Assembly: GCA_958496175.1 (NCBI GenBank)
Contig: OY292276.1
Coordinates: 53,953,080 to 54,017,079, forward strand
Direction: 5' to 3'
DNA length: 64,000 bases
Origin: Sisyra terminalis
Taxonomy: Eukaryota > Arthropoda > Insecta > Neuroptera > Sisyridae
The position numbers were made by a program, and so were the translations under genes. The notes under the pieces are model-generated. The model worked only from the letters and a program-made list of their open reading frames with translations. It did no database searches and was not told the origin of the DNA. Positions 28,809-38,585 of the stretch are shown here, one piece after another. Position 1 is the first letter of the stretch. Each line of letters begins with the position of its first letter.

Positions 28809-30013
28809 TTAAAATTTGTATTTGAAAGTTTGACCATGTACAGGAGGTGTTTTGGAAAAACTTTTTGTCGTGTATTTATTTATAAATAAATGTAAATATC
28901 GTTTATGTTGTTCTGCTCTTAACGGTACGCTTAAAGATGTAGACCACCTGATTATTTCGGCACATTGACGAAAATCTTCTTTCCAGCCTGTAAGAAAATG
29001 GAACATATTAATTGGATTGAATTATAGGCAAATCGATATAAATACGTACAATAAAAATCGAAGAGTAGTTGCAATAATTGCGTGCATTGTTGGGTCATTT
29101 TGAACGTTAAAAAAATTTCAAATAATCTTTGCACAGCTTCAATGTTATTAGACTGAAGTGCATTTAAGCAATTAACATAATATTTTATTTTTAAATAGTC
29201 TCGTAAAGATGCGTTACGTTTTAAAAGTTCAATTGCCGTTTCTTGATCACTAAACCATTCACTCAAAAAACATTCTTGCCATAAAGTTGCCAGAGGTGTA
29301 ATTTCATTGTATTTTAAATTTATTTCTTCTAAAAAATTTACAGTTTGCACTAAAATAGCTTCTGTTCTAGTTTTTACGGGCCGTAAAATTAAATCGCACA
29401 ATAAAATCGATAGATTTTTATGGATGGCGGGATAATTCTTGAAAAGTTCGTTAAAAATTGAGATCGATTCTTGTACTCTTCCTTCAATCCATATGGCTTC
29501 CGCTAAATATTGTTTCAAAATCTCTCGTTTTTCTGCGTTTATTACTTTGGTGTCGGACCCTAAATCTAATAAATTAAAAATAGCTACACTATTGCCAGTT
29601 TGGCCACAAATTGATAATAACTTAAGAAAAGTATCGTATGATAGTTTCGTTTTATTTTTTAGACAACTGTTGATTATATCATTAATATTTTCCGATCTCA
29701 GCATTCCTTCTCGTTGCAAAACTTTCAGTTCGTCTTCGTTAAGATTTTCATAGCTTGTCTGTTTAATCTTTAGCTGAGTATTGAAAACTTTTTTTTTCGA
29801 AACTGTAATCAGTTCCCATTTGATGGATTTTTTTTGAACAAGTCGATCCGTAAAATTATCGATTACATCTGTGGTGACTTCAACGTTGTCCTGAGGGGTT
29901 TTATGTACAAGTGTTCGACGTAATAAATTGTTGATTATTCGGTAATATAATAAAAAATACTTGGATCTTGTACGATTTAGGATTACTACTGAGTTATTTA
30001 TGTAAGTCGCCAT
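28809..30013 (-). CDS. Uncharacterised helical-repeat protein, possibly mitochondrial (PPR/TPR-like)
   Basis: Two exons on the minus strand: 30013-29050 and 28987-28809, joined through a 62-bp intron (GTACGT donor, TTACAG acceptor), give 380 residues. The N-terminus (MATYINNSVVILNRTRSK...) is basic with few acidic residues, as in mitochondrial presequences. The body is a run of amphipathic helices with motifs such as LLSICGQTGNSVAIFNLLDLG, AEAIWIEGRVQESISIFNEL and LNALQSNNIEAVQRLFEIFL, which resemble helix-turn-helix pairs of PPR or TPR repeats. I do not recognise the family; a mitochondrial PPR-type RNA-binding or ribosome-associated protein is only one possibility. The start is the first ATG in frame and sits about 180 bp from a TTTGACA palindrome. 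Confidence 0.8.
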
Positions 30014-30620
30014 TGAATTACTAACTTATTTTCCAATGTTTTTGATATTGATTAATTTTAAAAATATATTCAAAATAGTATTAACACATTTAAGTATACA
30101 TTTCACCATAAATTTAATTATAACTTAGCTTATTTTAATAATTTTAACATAATTTAATGTATTCATTTCATCGGAACTGTCACACACATCACATTTGACA
30201 CATCTGTCAAAATGATGATGATGATTCAAATAGATTAACGTGAAGTTGCAGTCGGAATAAAAAGGTTTGAAACCTTGATTTCTTAAGTTTAATTTTTGAG
30301 CTTTTCGCCCGGTTTGAATAACGCGGTATAAAAATTACGTATACAATCCAAATATATCGGATATTGCCGGACATTGTCGGATATGTACTATAAAATTAAT
30401 AAAATGCATAAAATGTATCAAAAATTTTTTTTTTTAATATCATTTATGACAACTATAAAAGATTTTATTACAATAAACTATAATATAAATTATAATAAAT
30501 AATTGATATAGGAATAACCAATTCTAATTTTACAACTTATAAATTCTAAATCCAACCATTTCATTTAATTATAAAATTTCATTTAGGTTTATAAGTAGAA
30601 TTATTTATAACATTAATATT
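30014..30620. other. 5' flank of the minus-strand gene
   Basis: AT-rich sequence upstream of the 30013 start. The only notable site is TTTGACACATCTGTCAAA (30194-30211), a 7-bp inverted repeat about 180 bp from the start codon that may be a promoter element. No other gene or repeat is evident. Confidence 0.35.
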
Positions 30621-31280
30621 CGGGCAAATTTGATGCCTCGTTATCCTCCTTAACTACCTGTTTATTTTTCCCAAGGATCTACCCATTACTTTAAAAATCT
30701 GTTAACTTAGTTACGTTCACAATGATTCAGTCTTAAACATTATGCTCAATTTGAACGAAAACAAACATCCTTTATGTCCTTTTTGTGCATGTGAAAATTG
30801 TCCTTTTTGAACCTTTGAATTGATATTGCGGCCGGCCTATTGCATACAGGACAAAAAAATTTTCACATTACTACTAGCGAAAGGGCACTGTTTGATAATC
30901 CATTGATGCATTATGTCCTTATAAGGAAATGTCAGTCCTCGAAAACAATGATTTTTCGGGCAAATTTGATGCATATTTTCTTTACATCCCTAACTTCCCG
31001 TTTGTATTTACCAAGGATCTAGCCATTAATTTTAAATTCTGTTTACGCAGTTACGTTCAGGATGATTCAGTCTTAAATATTATGCTCAATTTGAACGAAA
31101 ACAACCATCCTTTAAATCCTTTTTGTGCCCGTGAAAATTGTCCTTTTTGAACCTTTGAATTGATATTGCGGCTGTCCTATTGCGTACAGGACTAAAAAAT
31201 TTTTACATTACTACTAGCGAGAGAACACTGTTTGATAATCCATTGATACATTATGTCCTTATAAGGAAATGCTATCTCGC
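30621..31280 (+). repeat. Dispersed repeat family X, two tandem units of 336 bp
   Basis: CGGGCAAATTTGATGC begins at 30621 and again at 30957; the intervening 336 bp, including CTATTGCATACAGGAC and TTATGTCCTTATAAGGAAATG, are repeated to about 31270. A diverged, inverted version lies at 37430-38060. Small open frames inside (30840-31404) are repeated copies of each other and not genes. Confidence 0.8.
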
Positions 31281-32265
31281 AATTAACTGCTTTTTTATCA
31301 TTGCAAAGTTTAGGCAACCATGTTTCAATTATGTAAATGTGCTGCGTCTAATGTTCCTCTGTATATTTGTTAATGTAACTAAAAAGTACGATTTGTTTAA
31401 ATAATAATAAAATATATCTTTACAGATCCAAATAACCAGTTCATTAATTAAAAACATTAGCATTGTTTTTGCATTGAATAAAGTGTCATCTTTTTAGGAG
31501 ATAAATTATTTGTAAATATTAGTAATTTTGAGACCTCTAAATTTTGTTCTTATTGAGTTTTTCGCTACAGAGGAAGCTGACCGATGACTGCAGTGAATTA
31601 TTCATTGGATTTGAATTGTTCATCATTTACAAATGGACGTTTGAGGAATAAATGCGGATCGTTCGTGGATCATCAATTAAATTCATCAAGGATATCATTT
31701 CCCTGATTGTTGCCTATCGAGAAGAATACGAATGGATTTACTATAATAATCAGTGGTGTTAATTGTATTTCTGTAGATCAGTGAAAGTGAAGTGATAAAG
31801 TGATTTAAGTGATAAATAATTAAAATATCAGAAAATTCAAAACTTTTCTATTTTCTTTATATTTCTTTATATGATTGTTACAATTGATACTGTTATATAT
31901 ATTATATAAACTATTGTAAATATAAAATAAACTCATATTGTATTAATTAATTATAAATTTTATTGATATTTCACATTAATAAATTAATTTGAATAGAATC
32001 TTTTCAATTCGATTTACCCCACCCATCTTCTTGAATTTTATATTTCAGAGCTTTTATTTACAGTTGAAGTTCATAGAAAAGTTAAATATACAACGATAAG
32101 GTAAGTAAGGTAAGTAGTAAGGTTGTTCTTAAGATTAGCGTATAATACGAAAAAGCCAATATCGAAAAATATCTTTACTTTTCGATGTCCTTAGTCACTT
32201 TTTTTGTTTGTTAAAAAATGTAATTTTATGAAGATACTCTATTGAAATACAGTTTTAATTTTTAC
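31281..32265. other. Unassigned AT-rich spacer
   Basis: No exon or repeat recognised, apart from a short GTAAGTAAG-type microrepeat near 32100, between the family X repeat and the large inverted repeat. Confidence 0.4.
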
Positions 32266-32447
32266 GGAAAAAACGATGAAGGACATTAAAATATTGCCAT
32301 GTCTTTAGACAAATTTTCCAACTTTAACATGGAGAAGCTATGGTTAAAATATTTTCGGGAAATTCAATTTCCGTCGATCGAAAAAAATTTTCAATCGATG
32401 GAGAAATCTTTATATATGAGTATTAACGTCATTTACATATATCTTCT

Positions 32448-32513
32448 AATGGCCGAGTGGACTGAGATGTGGACTATCATGCAGAAGATCATGGATTCGA
32501 TTCCTGGTTCCGT
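32448..32513 (+). repeat. tRNA-like (SINE-type) segment in left arm
   Basis: TGGCCGAGTGG matches the A box of the internal RNA polymerase III promoter and GGATTCGATTCC, about 40 bp later, is close to the B box GGTTCGANTCC. The mirrored copy in the right arm is at about 34835-34900 on the minus strand. No complete tRNA cloverleaf is formed, so it is a tRNA-derived repeat and not a tRNA gene. Confidence 0.6.
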
Positions 32514-32706
32514 AAGTTTTTTCTATTTCTATTAATATAAATATAATTCTAATGTATTCCTTTCAGCAATAAATATCACTTTCGATCGTTAATAATTATC
32601 TTAACGTTAGTTACAGCCGAATAATTCGACCATCACTTTCAACCTTTCGGGGTTGAGAAGTGATCGATCGATTACGTCGATTTTTTTTCCTTTTGGTTCA
32701 TATATA

Positions 32707-32754
32707 TGACGTCACACATACGTCGCCATCCAATGACGTCACCCAATGACGTCA
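32707..32754. promoter_or_regulatory. Cluster of three palindromic CRE-type sites, left arm
   Basis: TGACGTCA occurs at 32707-32714, 32734-32741 and 32747-32754. This octamer is the full consensus for CREB/ATF bZIP factors. Function in vivo is inference. Confidence 0.55.
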
Positions 32755-33575
32755 TTCCCGAAAAAATGAGGGGGAGGATATCGAATTTTCGATTTTAGTG
32801 AAATAGGAGTTTGGGAATGGCTTAGTTACGTCACGGGAGGCCTAAAAAACATATCTTAAAGTCTATTTTTTTCGTTTTTTTTTCGAAAAATTTTTCAGCA
32901 GGATTTTTGAAAAATCCCAAAAATAGGTCAGTTTTGGCGATTTTTTTCACTTTTTTCAACTTTAACGCCGTTTTTAGCGAAAACTATCGATCGTAGGTTA
33001 ACGATAGTAGGCTCATTCGATAGCGCTTGAATTACTCTATCGATGGTGTAAATTTGGTCCCGGAAAAGCTTAAGGGAAAAAACTTTGTTTTTCCACTTTT
33101 CAAAAATTTAAAATCGTCGACCGGATGCCCGTGGAAATTTATGGAAAATTTTTCATCGAATTTAGGGTTGAAATTTACACCATAGGTGCATAACGTTACG
33201 ATCGAGCTATAATCGAATACAATTTGAACTTTTCGATGACCATAATCGAATTTTACGAAATTAAAAATTTTCGTATTACGCGTTATAATGCAATGCAAAT
33301 GTAAATTGTTTTCTTGAAAAAAAGGATCAAGGACCTAAAATTTTCCAATGTGGTTAGACAACTTTTCCGAACGTAACATGAAGAAGCAATGGTTCAAATT
33401 TTTCCGGGAAACTCCACGAAAATCGTTCGATTGTAAATTGATCGAATGATCGAATAATTCGGCTGAAACTAACGTTAAGTGAATTATTAACGATCGAAAG
33501 TGATAATTTAAGCTGTAACGAATATATAGAAATTAGAAATTGGTTAGTAGAAATATAAAAATCTTTTACCTTATT

Positions 33576-33645
33576 GGGGGATCGATCCATCGTCTTTCCG
33601 TTTATAACATTTTCCGTGCGCTTATCAATTCGGCCATTGGAAGAT
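33576..33645 (-). repeat. tRNA-like segment in the foldback spacer
   Basis: Read on the minus strand, TGGCCGAATTG (A-box-like) is followed by GGATCGATCCCC (B-box-like). The minus-strand sequence upstream (33715-33830) is a diverged copy of the ~120-bp module found at the arm edges, so the spacer is itself a third member of the family. Confidence 0.5.
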
Positions 33646-34593
33646 ATATTGATTGATCACTTAAACTTATATATAAAGATTTCTTCATTGATGAAAACTT
33701 GAAAAAATTTTTCGATCGAAGGAATTGGAATTTTCCAAAAATATTTTAACCATAGCTGCTCCATGTTAAAATTGGAAAATTTGTCTAACGACATTGTAAC
33801 ATTTTATAGTCCTTGGTCCTTTTTTCGTAAAAACAAAATTGTACCTATTTGAATAGCATTATCTTACATCTTATATAATACTTTAAAATCGAATAAATTT
33901 AGTTTAATTTTTTACAATCGAACGATTTTCGTGGAGTTTCCCGGAAAAATTTGAACCATTGCTTCTTCATGTTACGTTCGGAAAAGTTGTCTAACCACAT
34001 TGGAAAATTTTAGGTCCTTGATCCTTTTTTTCAAGAAAACAATTTACATTTGCATTGCATTATAACGCGTAATACGAAAATTTTTAATTTCGTAAAATTC
34101 GATTATGGTCATCGAAAAGTTCAAATTGTATTCGATTATAGCTCGATCGTAACGTTATGCACCTATGGTGTAAATTTCAACCCTAAATTCGATGAAAAAT
34201 TTTCCATAAATTTCCACGGGCATCCGGTCGACGATTTTAAATTTTTGAAAAGTGGAAAAACAAAGTTTTTTCCCTTAAGCTTTTCCGGGACCAAATTTAC
34301 ACCATCGATAGAGTAATTCAAGCGCTATCGAATGAGCCTACTATCGTTAACCTACGATCGATAGTTTTCGCTAAAAACGGCGTTAAAGTTGAAAAAAGTG
34401 AAAAAAATCGCCAAAACTGACCTATTTTTGGGATTTTTCAAAAATCCTGCTGAAAAATTTTTCGAAAAAAAAACGAAAAAAATAGACTTTAAGATATGTT
34501 TTTTAGGCCTCCCGTGACGTAACTAAGCCATTCCCAAACTCCTATTTCACTAAAATCGAAAATTCGATATCCTCCCCCTCATTTTTTCGGGAA

Positions 34594-34641
34594 TGACGTC
34601 ATTGGGTGACGTCATTGGATGGCGACGTATGTGTGACGTCA
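34594..34641. promoter_or_regulatory. Cluster of three palindromic CRE-type sites, right arm
   Basis: Mirror images of the left-arm sites: TGACGTCA at 34594-34601, 34607-34614 and 34634-34641. With the left arm this makes six full sites in 2 kb. Confidence 0.55.
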
Positions 34642-35194
34642 TATATATGAACCAAAAAGAAAAAAAATCTACGTAATCGATTGATCACTTCTCAACCCCG
34701 AAAGGTTGAAAGTGATGATCGAATTATTCGGCTGTAACTAACGTTAAGATAATTATTAACGATCGAAAGTGATATTTATTGCTGAAAGGAATACATTAGA
34801 ATTATATTTATATTAATAGAAATAGAAAAAACTTACGGAACCAGGAATCGAATCCATGATCTTCTGCATGATAGTCCACATCTCAGTCCACTCGGCCATT
34901 AGAAGATATATGTAAATGACGTTAAAACTCATATATAAAGATTTCTCCGTCGATTGAAACTTGAAAATTTTTTCGAACAAAGGAATTTGAATTTCCCGAA
35001 AATATTTTAACCATAGCTTCTCCATGTTAAAGTTGGAAAATTTGTCTAAAGACATGGCAATATTTTAATGTCCTTCATCGCTTTTTTCGATATTATTGAT
35101 TTGCGTTTTATATTCTAATACTATTTAGGTTTAATTTTGTTTGGTATAATTAAACTCGAAAAATTCCATGAAAATCAATCGGATCATTCATTTA

Positions 35195-35330
35195 TATGAA
35201 ATCTTTATCGATCGAAATTAAATAGAATTTTTTTGAATTTCCCGAAATTTAATTAAGCCATAGTTGCTTCGTATTACATCCAGAAGAGTTGTTGAAAGAC
35301 ATGGCAACGTTTTGATATACTTTAACGTTA
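35195..35330 (-). repeat. Diverged copy of the foldback edge module
   Basis: Just outside the right arm, this stretch repeats the arm-edge module in decayed form (CCCGAAATTTAATTAAGCCATAG... then GTTGAAAGACATGGCAACG). It indicates an older neighbouring member of the same repeat family. Confidence 0.5.
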
Positions 35331-35644
35331 TTTTCGATAGCTTAAGGATTTAATTTAATAGCTTTATTTCGTAATATATTAGTAGTTTAATATAATATGA
35401 ATTAATGCGAATAAGGATGTTTTTATTTTTTTTTATAATTAGTGCATGTTTTTCAGTAAGGAAAGTGATCGTAATTTTATGCAGAAATGATATAATTATA
35501 TGTAATAACTATTGTGGATTGCCAAAAAAGGATTTCTTATTACTCCTCGACTCAATTTTAAACATTCTCGAAAATTCTAATAAAAAAATTTCCCAAATAT
35601 TTTTGTTCATTAGAAATCAAGTGAGCATCATAGCTATAAAAATA

Positions 35645-35930
35645 TAACTTATTTATCGATTAATTCCGACCCCAAATGGTTGAAATAATCAATCGAATAT
35701 TTCGACTTTAAGGATTCAGGATTAATGAGAAATGTTATAGAGTTATAACTATTGCGAAAAAAATGTAAAAAAAAAAAAATTAACACTCTCGGGAATCGAA
35801 CCCGAGATCTCCGGCACTGTTCGCCACTCACACCCACTACACTAGCAGCAGATTTGTTTTTGGAGCATTGAAACTTATATTTAAATATTTCACAAAAAAT
35901 TTTTTTCAAGACCTTTATTTATTCTTCGAT
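35645..35930 (-). repeat. Older tRNA-derived element of the same family
   Basis: On the minus strand a tRNA-like head at about 35850-35783 has TAGTGTAGTGGG (A box) and an intact T-arm CTCGGGTTCGATTCCCGAG containing a perfect B box. The flanking sequence CCGACCCCAAATGGTTGAAA.. corresponds to CCGAAAGGTTGAAAGTG in the foldback arms. The acceptor and D stems do not pair convincingly, so it is not called a tRNA gene. Confidence 0.55.
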
Positions 35931-36839
35931 ATTTTATAGCAGAACAAAAGGGTTAATTTCTTCTAAATACTATGTGCAACAATATCGGAAAACCAATAGA
36001 AAATTGATATTTAAAAGTGTCACTAATTGTCAAATTTAAGATCAACAATAATCATATTAAGTAAATGTTGTTTAAGATGATTTTCTATTGATTACAAATC
36101 TTTGCTTGATTAAGCTATTACAGATATTCTCAAACAAATCTTATTTAATATCATTACTTATTGCTGAAAATTTAAAAATTCTGAAAAAAAAATCAAGGAT
36201 ACTCTGAAATTGAAAATTTCATAAATAAAACAATGAATTCCATTGAAAAAATATTTATTTATTATCAATAAAGATTCAATTACAGAAAAAAAATACAACA
36301 ATTAATATTTCCATGAAATATTTTCTTATATTAAATTTGTTCGCATATATATAAACATTTTAAATCAAATATTCATTTTACTTTTTCTATCATTTCATAC
36401 TCCATTATAATTTTTATTTATTTAGATATCTAAACCATACAACTAAAAAATATACTATTGCAATTAACAATTAAACATTTTCAAGAGATTCTTTGTCTTT
36501 GATTTGGTCAATACGAAATAAAGATTTATATCACAAATTCATTAAACACTGATCACTAATTTAATCTGATAACACTGATTTTAATTATTCACTTTCACTT
36601 CAATAAATTAACAATGGTATTTCAATTAATCATCCACTATCAATCCACGTTAAGAATGATGATGAGGGAAAATCCAAAATCGAATACCTCTCCTTGCTTG
36701 TTAATGGCGTTCTTTGTTGAGGAACTAGAGTAAAAAAGAGAAAAAAACTATTAAAAAACAATACAGAAAAATTTCCAATTCCCATATTACCAGGAAAAAT
36801 TTCAATAATTTAATAATCGATTTCATCCCTTAACACTTT
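35931..36839. other. Unassigned AT-rich spacer
   Basis: No coding exon or recognisable repeat between the tRNA-derived element and the 310-bp-type repeat units beginning near 36840. Confidence 0.4.
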
Positions 36840-37400
36840 ACACTTTCGATAGGAATCCAAAAAAAAAATTTTGTAATTTGACGATTTTCGTGAAAAATCA
36901 ACGATGGTTAACCCAGGTTTTTTTTGACGAAAAATGTTTATGGTTAGAAATCGATAAAGATTATTAAATTATCGTTTGATATTATTACAAATCCAAAACT
37001 GCACTTTGCTCGAAAATCATCACTTACCTTACGATGTTATAAGCCTTTAAAGTCGGGATGGGGTTGAAAAATTCTTCCTGGATTTAAATGGTCGATTTCA
37101 GCCCTTAAACGAGCTTACCATGTTATAAGCCTTTGAAGTCTAAATGGGGTTGACGATTGGTTCTTGGAATTAAATGGTCGATTTCATCCCTTAAATGTGC
37201 TTGAATTTCGCAAAAATTTGTACAGCATATATTCATGGACTTATACTTTCAATTGACATCCTAAAAAAAAAATTTTGTAATTTGACGATTTTTGTGAAAA
37301 ATTAACGATGGTTAACCCACGGTTTTTTTTGATGCAAAATGTTTGTGTTTCGAAATCAATAAAGATTGTTATATTATCAAACAACAACGGATTATTAAGC
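36840..37400 (+). repeat. Two units of the ~310-bp 'GGTTAACC' repeat
   Basis: Two related units are marked by AACGATGGTTAACCCA at about 36902 and 37306 and by ACTTTCGATAGGAATCC / ACTTTCAATTGACATCC. The same repeat occurs as tandem units at 43060-44020 and 59690-60640. The phrase TATTATAAGCCTTTGAAGT is shared by all. Confidence 0.7.
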
Positions 37401-37429
37401 AAAGTTATTTCGCTTGACGGAATGTGGAA

Positions 37430-38060
37430 AAAATGTTGTCCTGTATGCAAAAAGGACATCCGCAATATCGTTTCAAACTTTCCAAAAGGGCAATATTAAA
37501 TTTCATTTTAAGGATAATTGGAATTAATTTTATTCACTCAAATTGGGCTGAATATTTTAAACTAAATCATTCTAAGGTAAATACGAAAACAGAATTTGAA
37601 TTTAGTGGCTAGAATATAGGAAAATATAAACGGGAAATTAAGGACGTAAAGAAGGATGCACCAAATTTGCCCGATTAAATCATTGTTTCGTGAGGTGTCT
37701 TTTCCTTATATGGATATAATGTATCATTTCTATGAATTATGAAATAGTGTCCTGAGGCCAATAGTAATGTGAAAAAATTTTTGGTCCTGTATACAATAGG
37801 ACAGCCGTTTAATAAGGATATATCCAATAAGTTTCATTAAGTACAATTTTCACGTGCACAAAAAGATTATATGGTATTGTTGTTTTCCATGAAATATAAA
37901 TGCATATTTTAGACTATCGGTCCTTAACGTTACTGCTCAAAAGAGAATAAAATTTAGTGACTGGATACTCGGGAACACTTAAGAATATAAAATGGTTGCA
38001 CCAAATTCGTCCTGAAATTCATTATTTTCGAGTATCGACTGTTCATTATAAGGGGATATT
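37430..38060 (-). repeat. Inverted, diverged copy of repeat family X
   Basis: On the minus strand the segment reads GGTCC/TATTG-ATACAGGACC, TATTGCGGATGTCC and AATCGGGCAAATTTGGTGC, all landmarks of the 336-bp repeat at 30621-31280. Two units can be followed. The small frames inside are not genes. Confidence 0.65.
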
Positions 38061-38585
38061 TTATTAACGGAATATTGAATAATGGCTTTACGTGGGTAGT
38101 TGTTGGATTTTTTTTTTGTCCTCTGTGTTAATCGATAGCTACAATTTTGTTTCTAAGTTTCAAAATGGACATATTTGAATTGCTTAGGAAATATATAATG
38201 GATAGTTTTTTCGCTAAATTTCATTTTTATTATATTATTTGAAACATCCTTAAAATATATTGCATTTATACCATTATACTATTATACCATATTTTTTTTG
38301 TTTGAAAAATAAGATAATTGTTTGCTGTTTAGTTTAGAACCATTATATGCTTCATTGGTTCGATTTGAATCTTATTGTTGAGAAAGAATCTTGATTCCAA
38401 GAATGTATTCTTTAATTTTTTGTTATGACAAATTGACATTTTTTTTTTAATTTGCTCTTTGACCAAATTAATTCTATGGTGATTGTTTTTGTTAGCAGAT
38501 AGTTTTCTAATCGGAGTGTCAAAAATTTGGAGTTAATTTTTAATTTTTTTTCTTGGCGTATTTTTCTTCAAATTGATGTTTTCAA

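Larger units (their letters stand above)
32266..35090. repeat. 2.8-kb long inverted repeat (foldback), 1.17-kb arms
   Basis: The left arm 32266-33437 and the right arm 33911-35090 are reverse complements around a centre at about 33674, separated by a 473-bp spacer. The 267-bp stretch 33032-33298 is base-for-base the complement of 34050-34316 as judged from identical translations; the outer 120 bp differ by substitutions and a 6-bp indel. Each arm contains a tRNA-like segment, three TGACGTCA sites and two copies of a ~120-bp module (outer and inner edge). The spacer holds another diverged module with its own tRNA-like sequence. It may be a foldback transposon or two head-to-head SINE-like elements; no clear flanking duplication was found. 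Transcription across it would give a very long hairpin RNA. Confidence 0.9.

Noticed and set aside
29439..29753. 104-codon plus-strand frame
   Set aside because: Antisense shadow of the long minus-strand exon of the helical-repeat gene.
32299..35055. Four mirrored open frames of 78-88 codons in the foldback
   Set aside because: They are the same sequence seen in both arms, lack codon bias or recognisable protein, and are better explained by the repeat itself.
35783..35850. Functional tRNA gene
   Set aside because: The T-arm and B box are perfect but acceptor and D stems do not pair, and related decayed copies lie nearby, so a tRNA-derived repeat is preferred.
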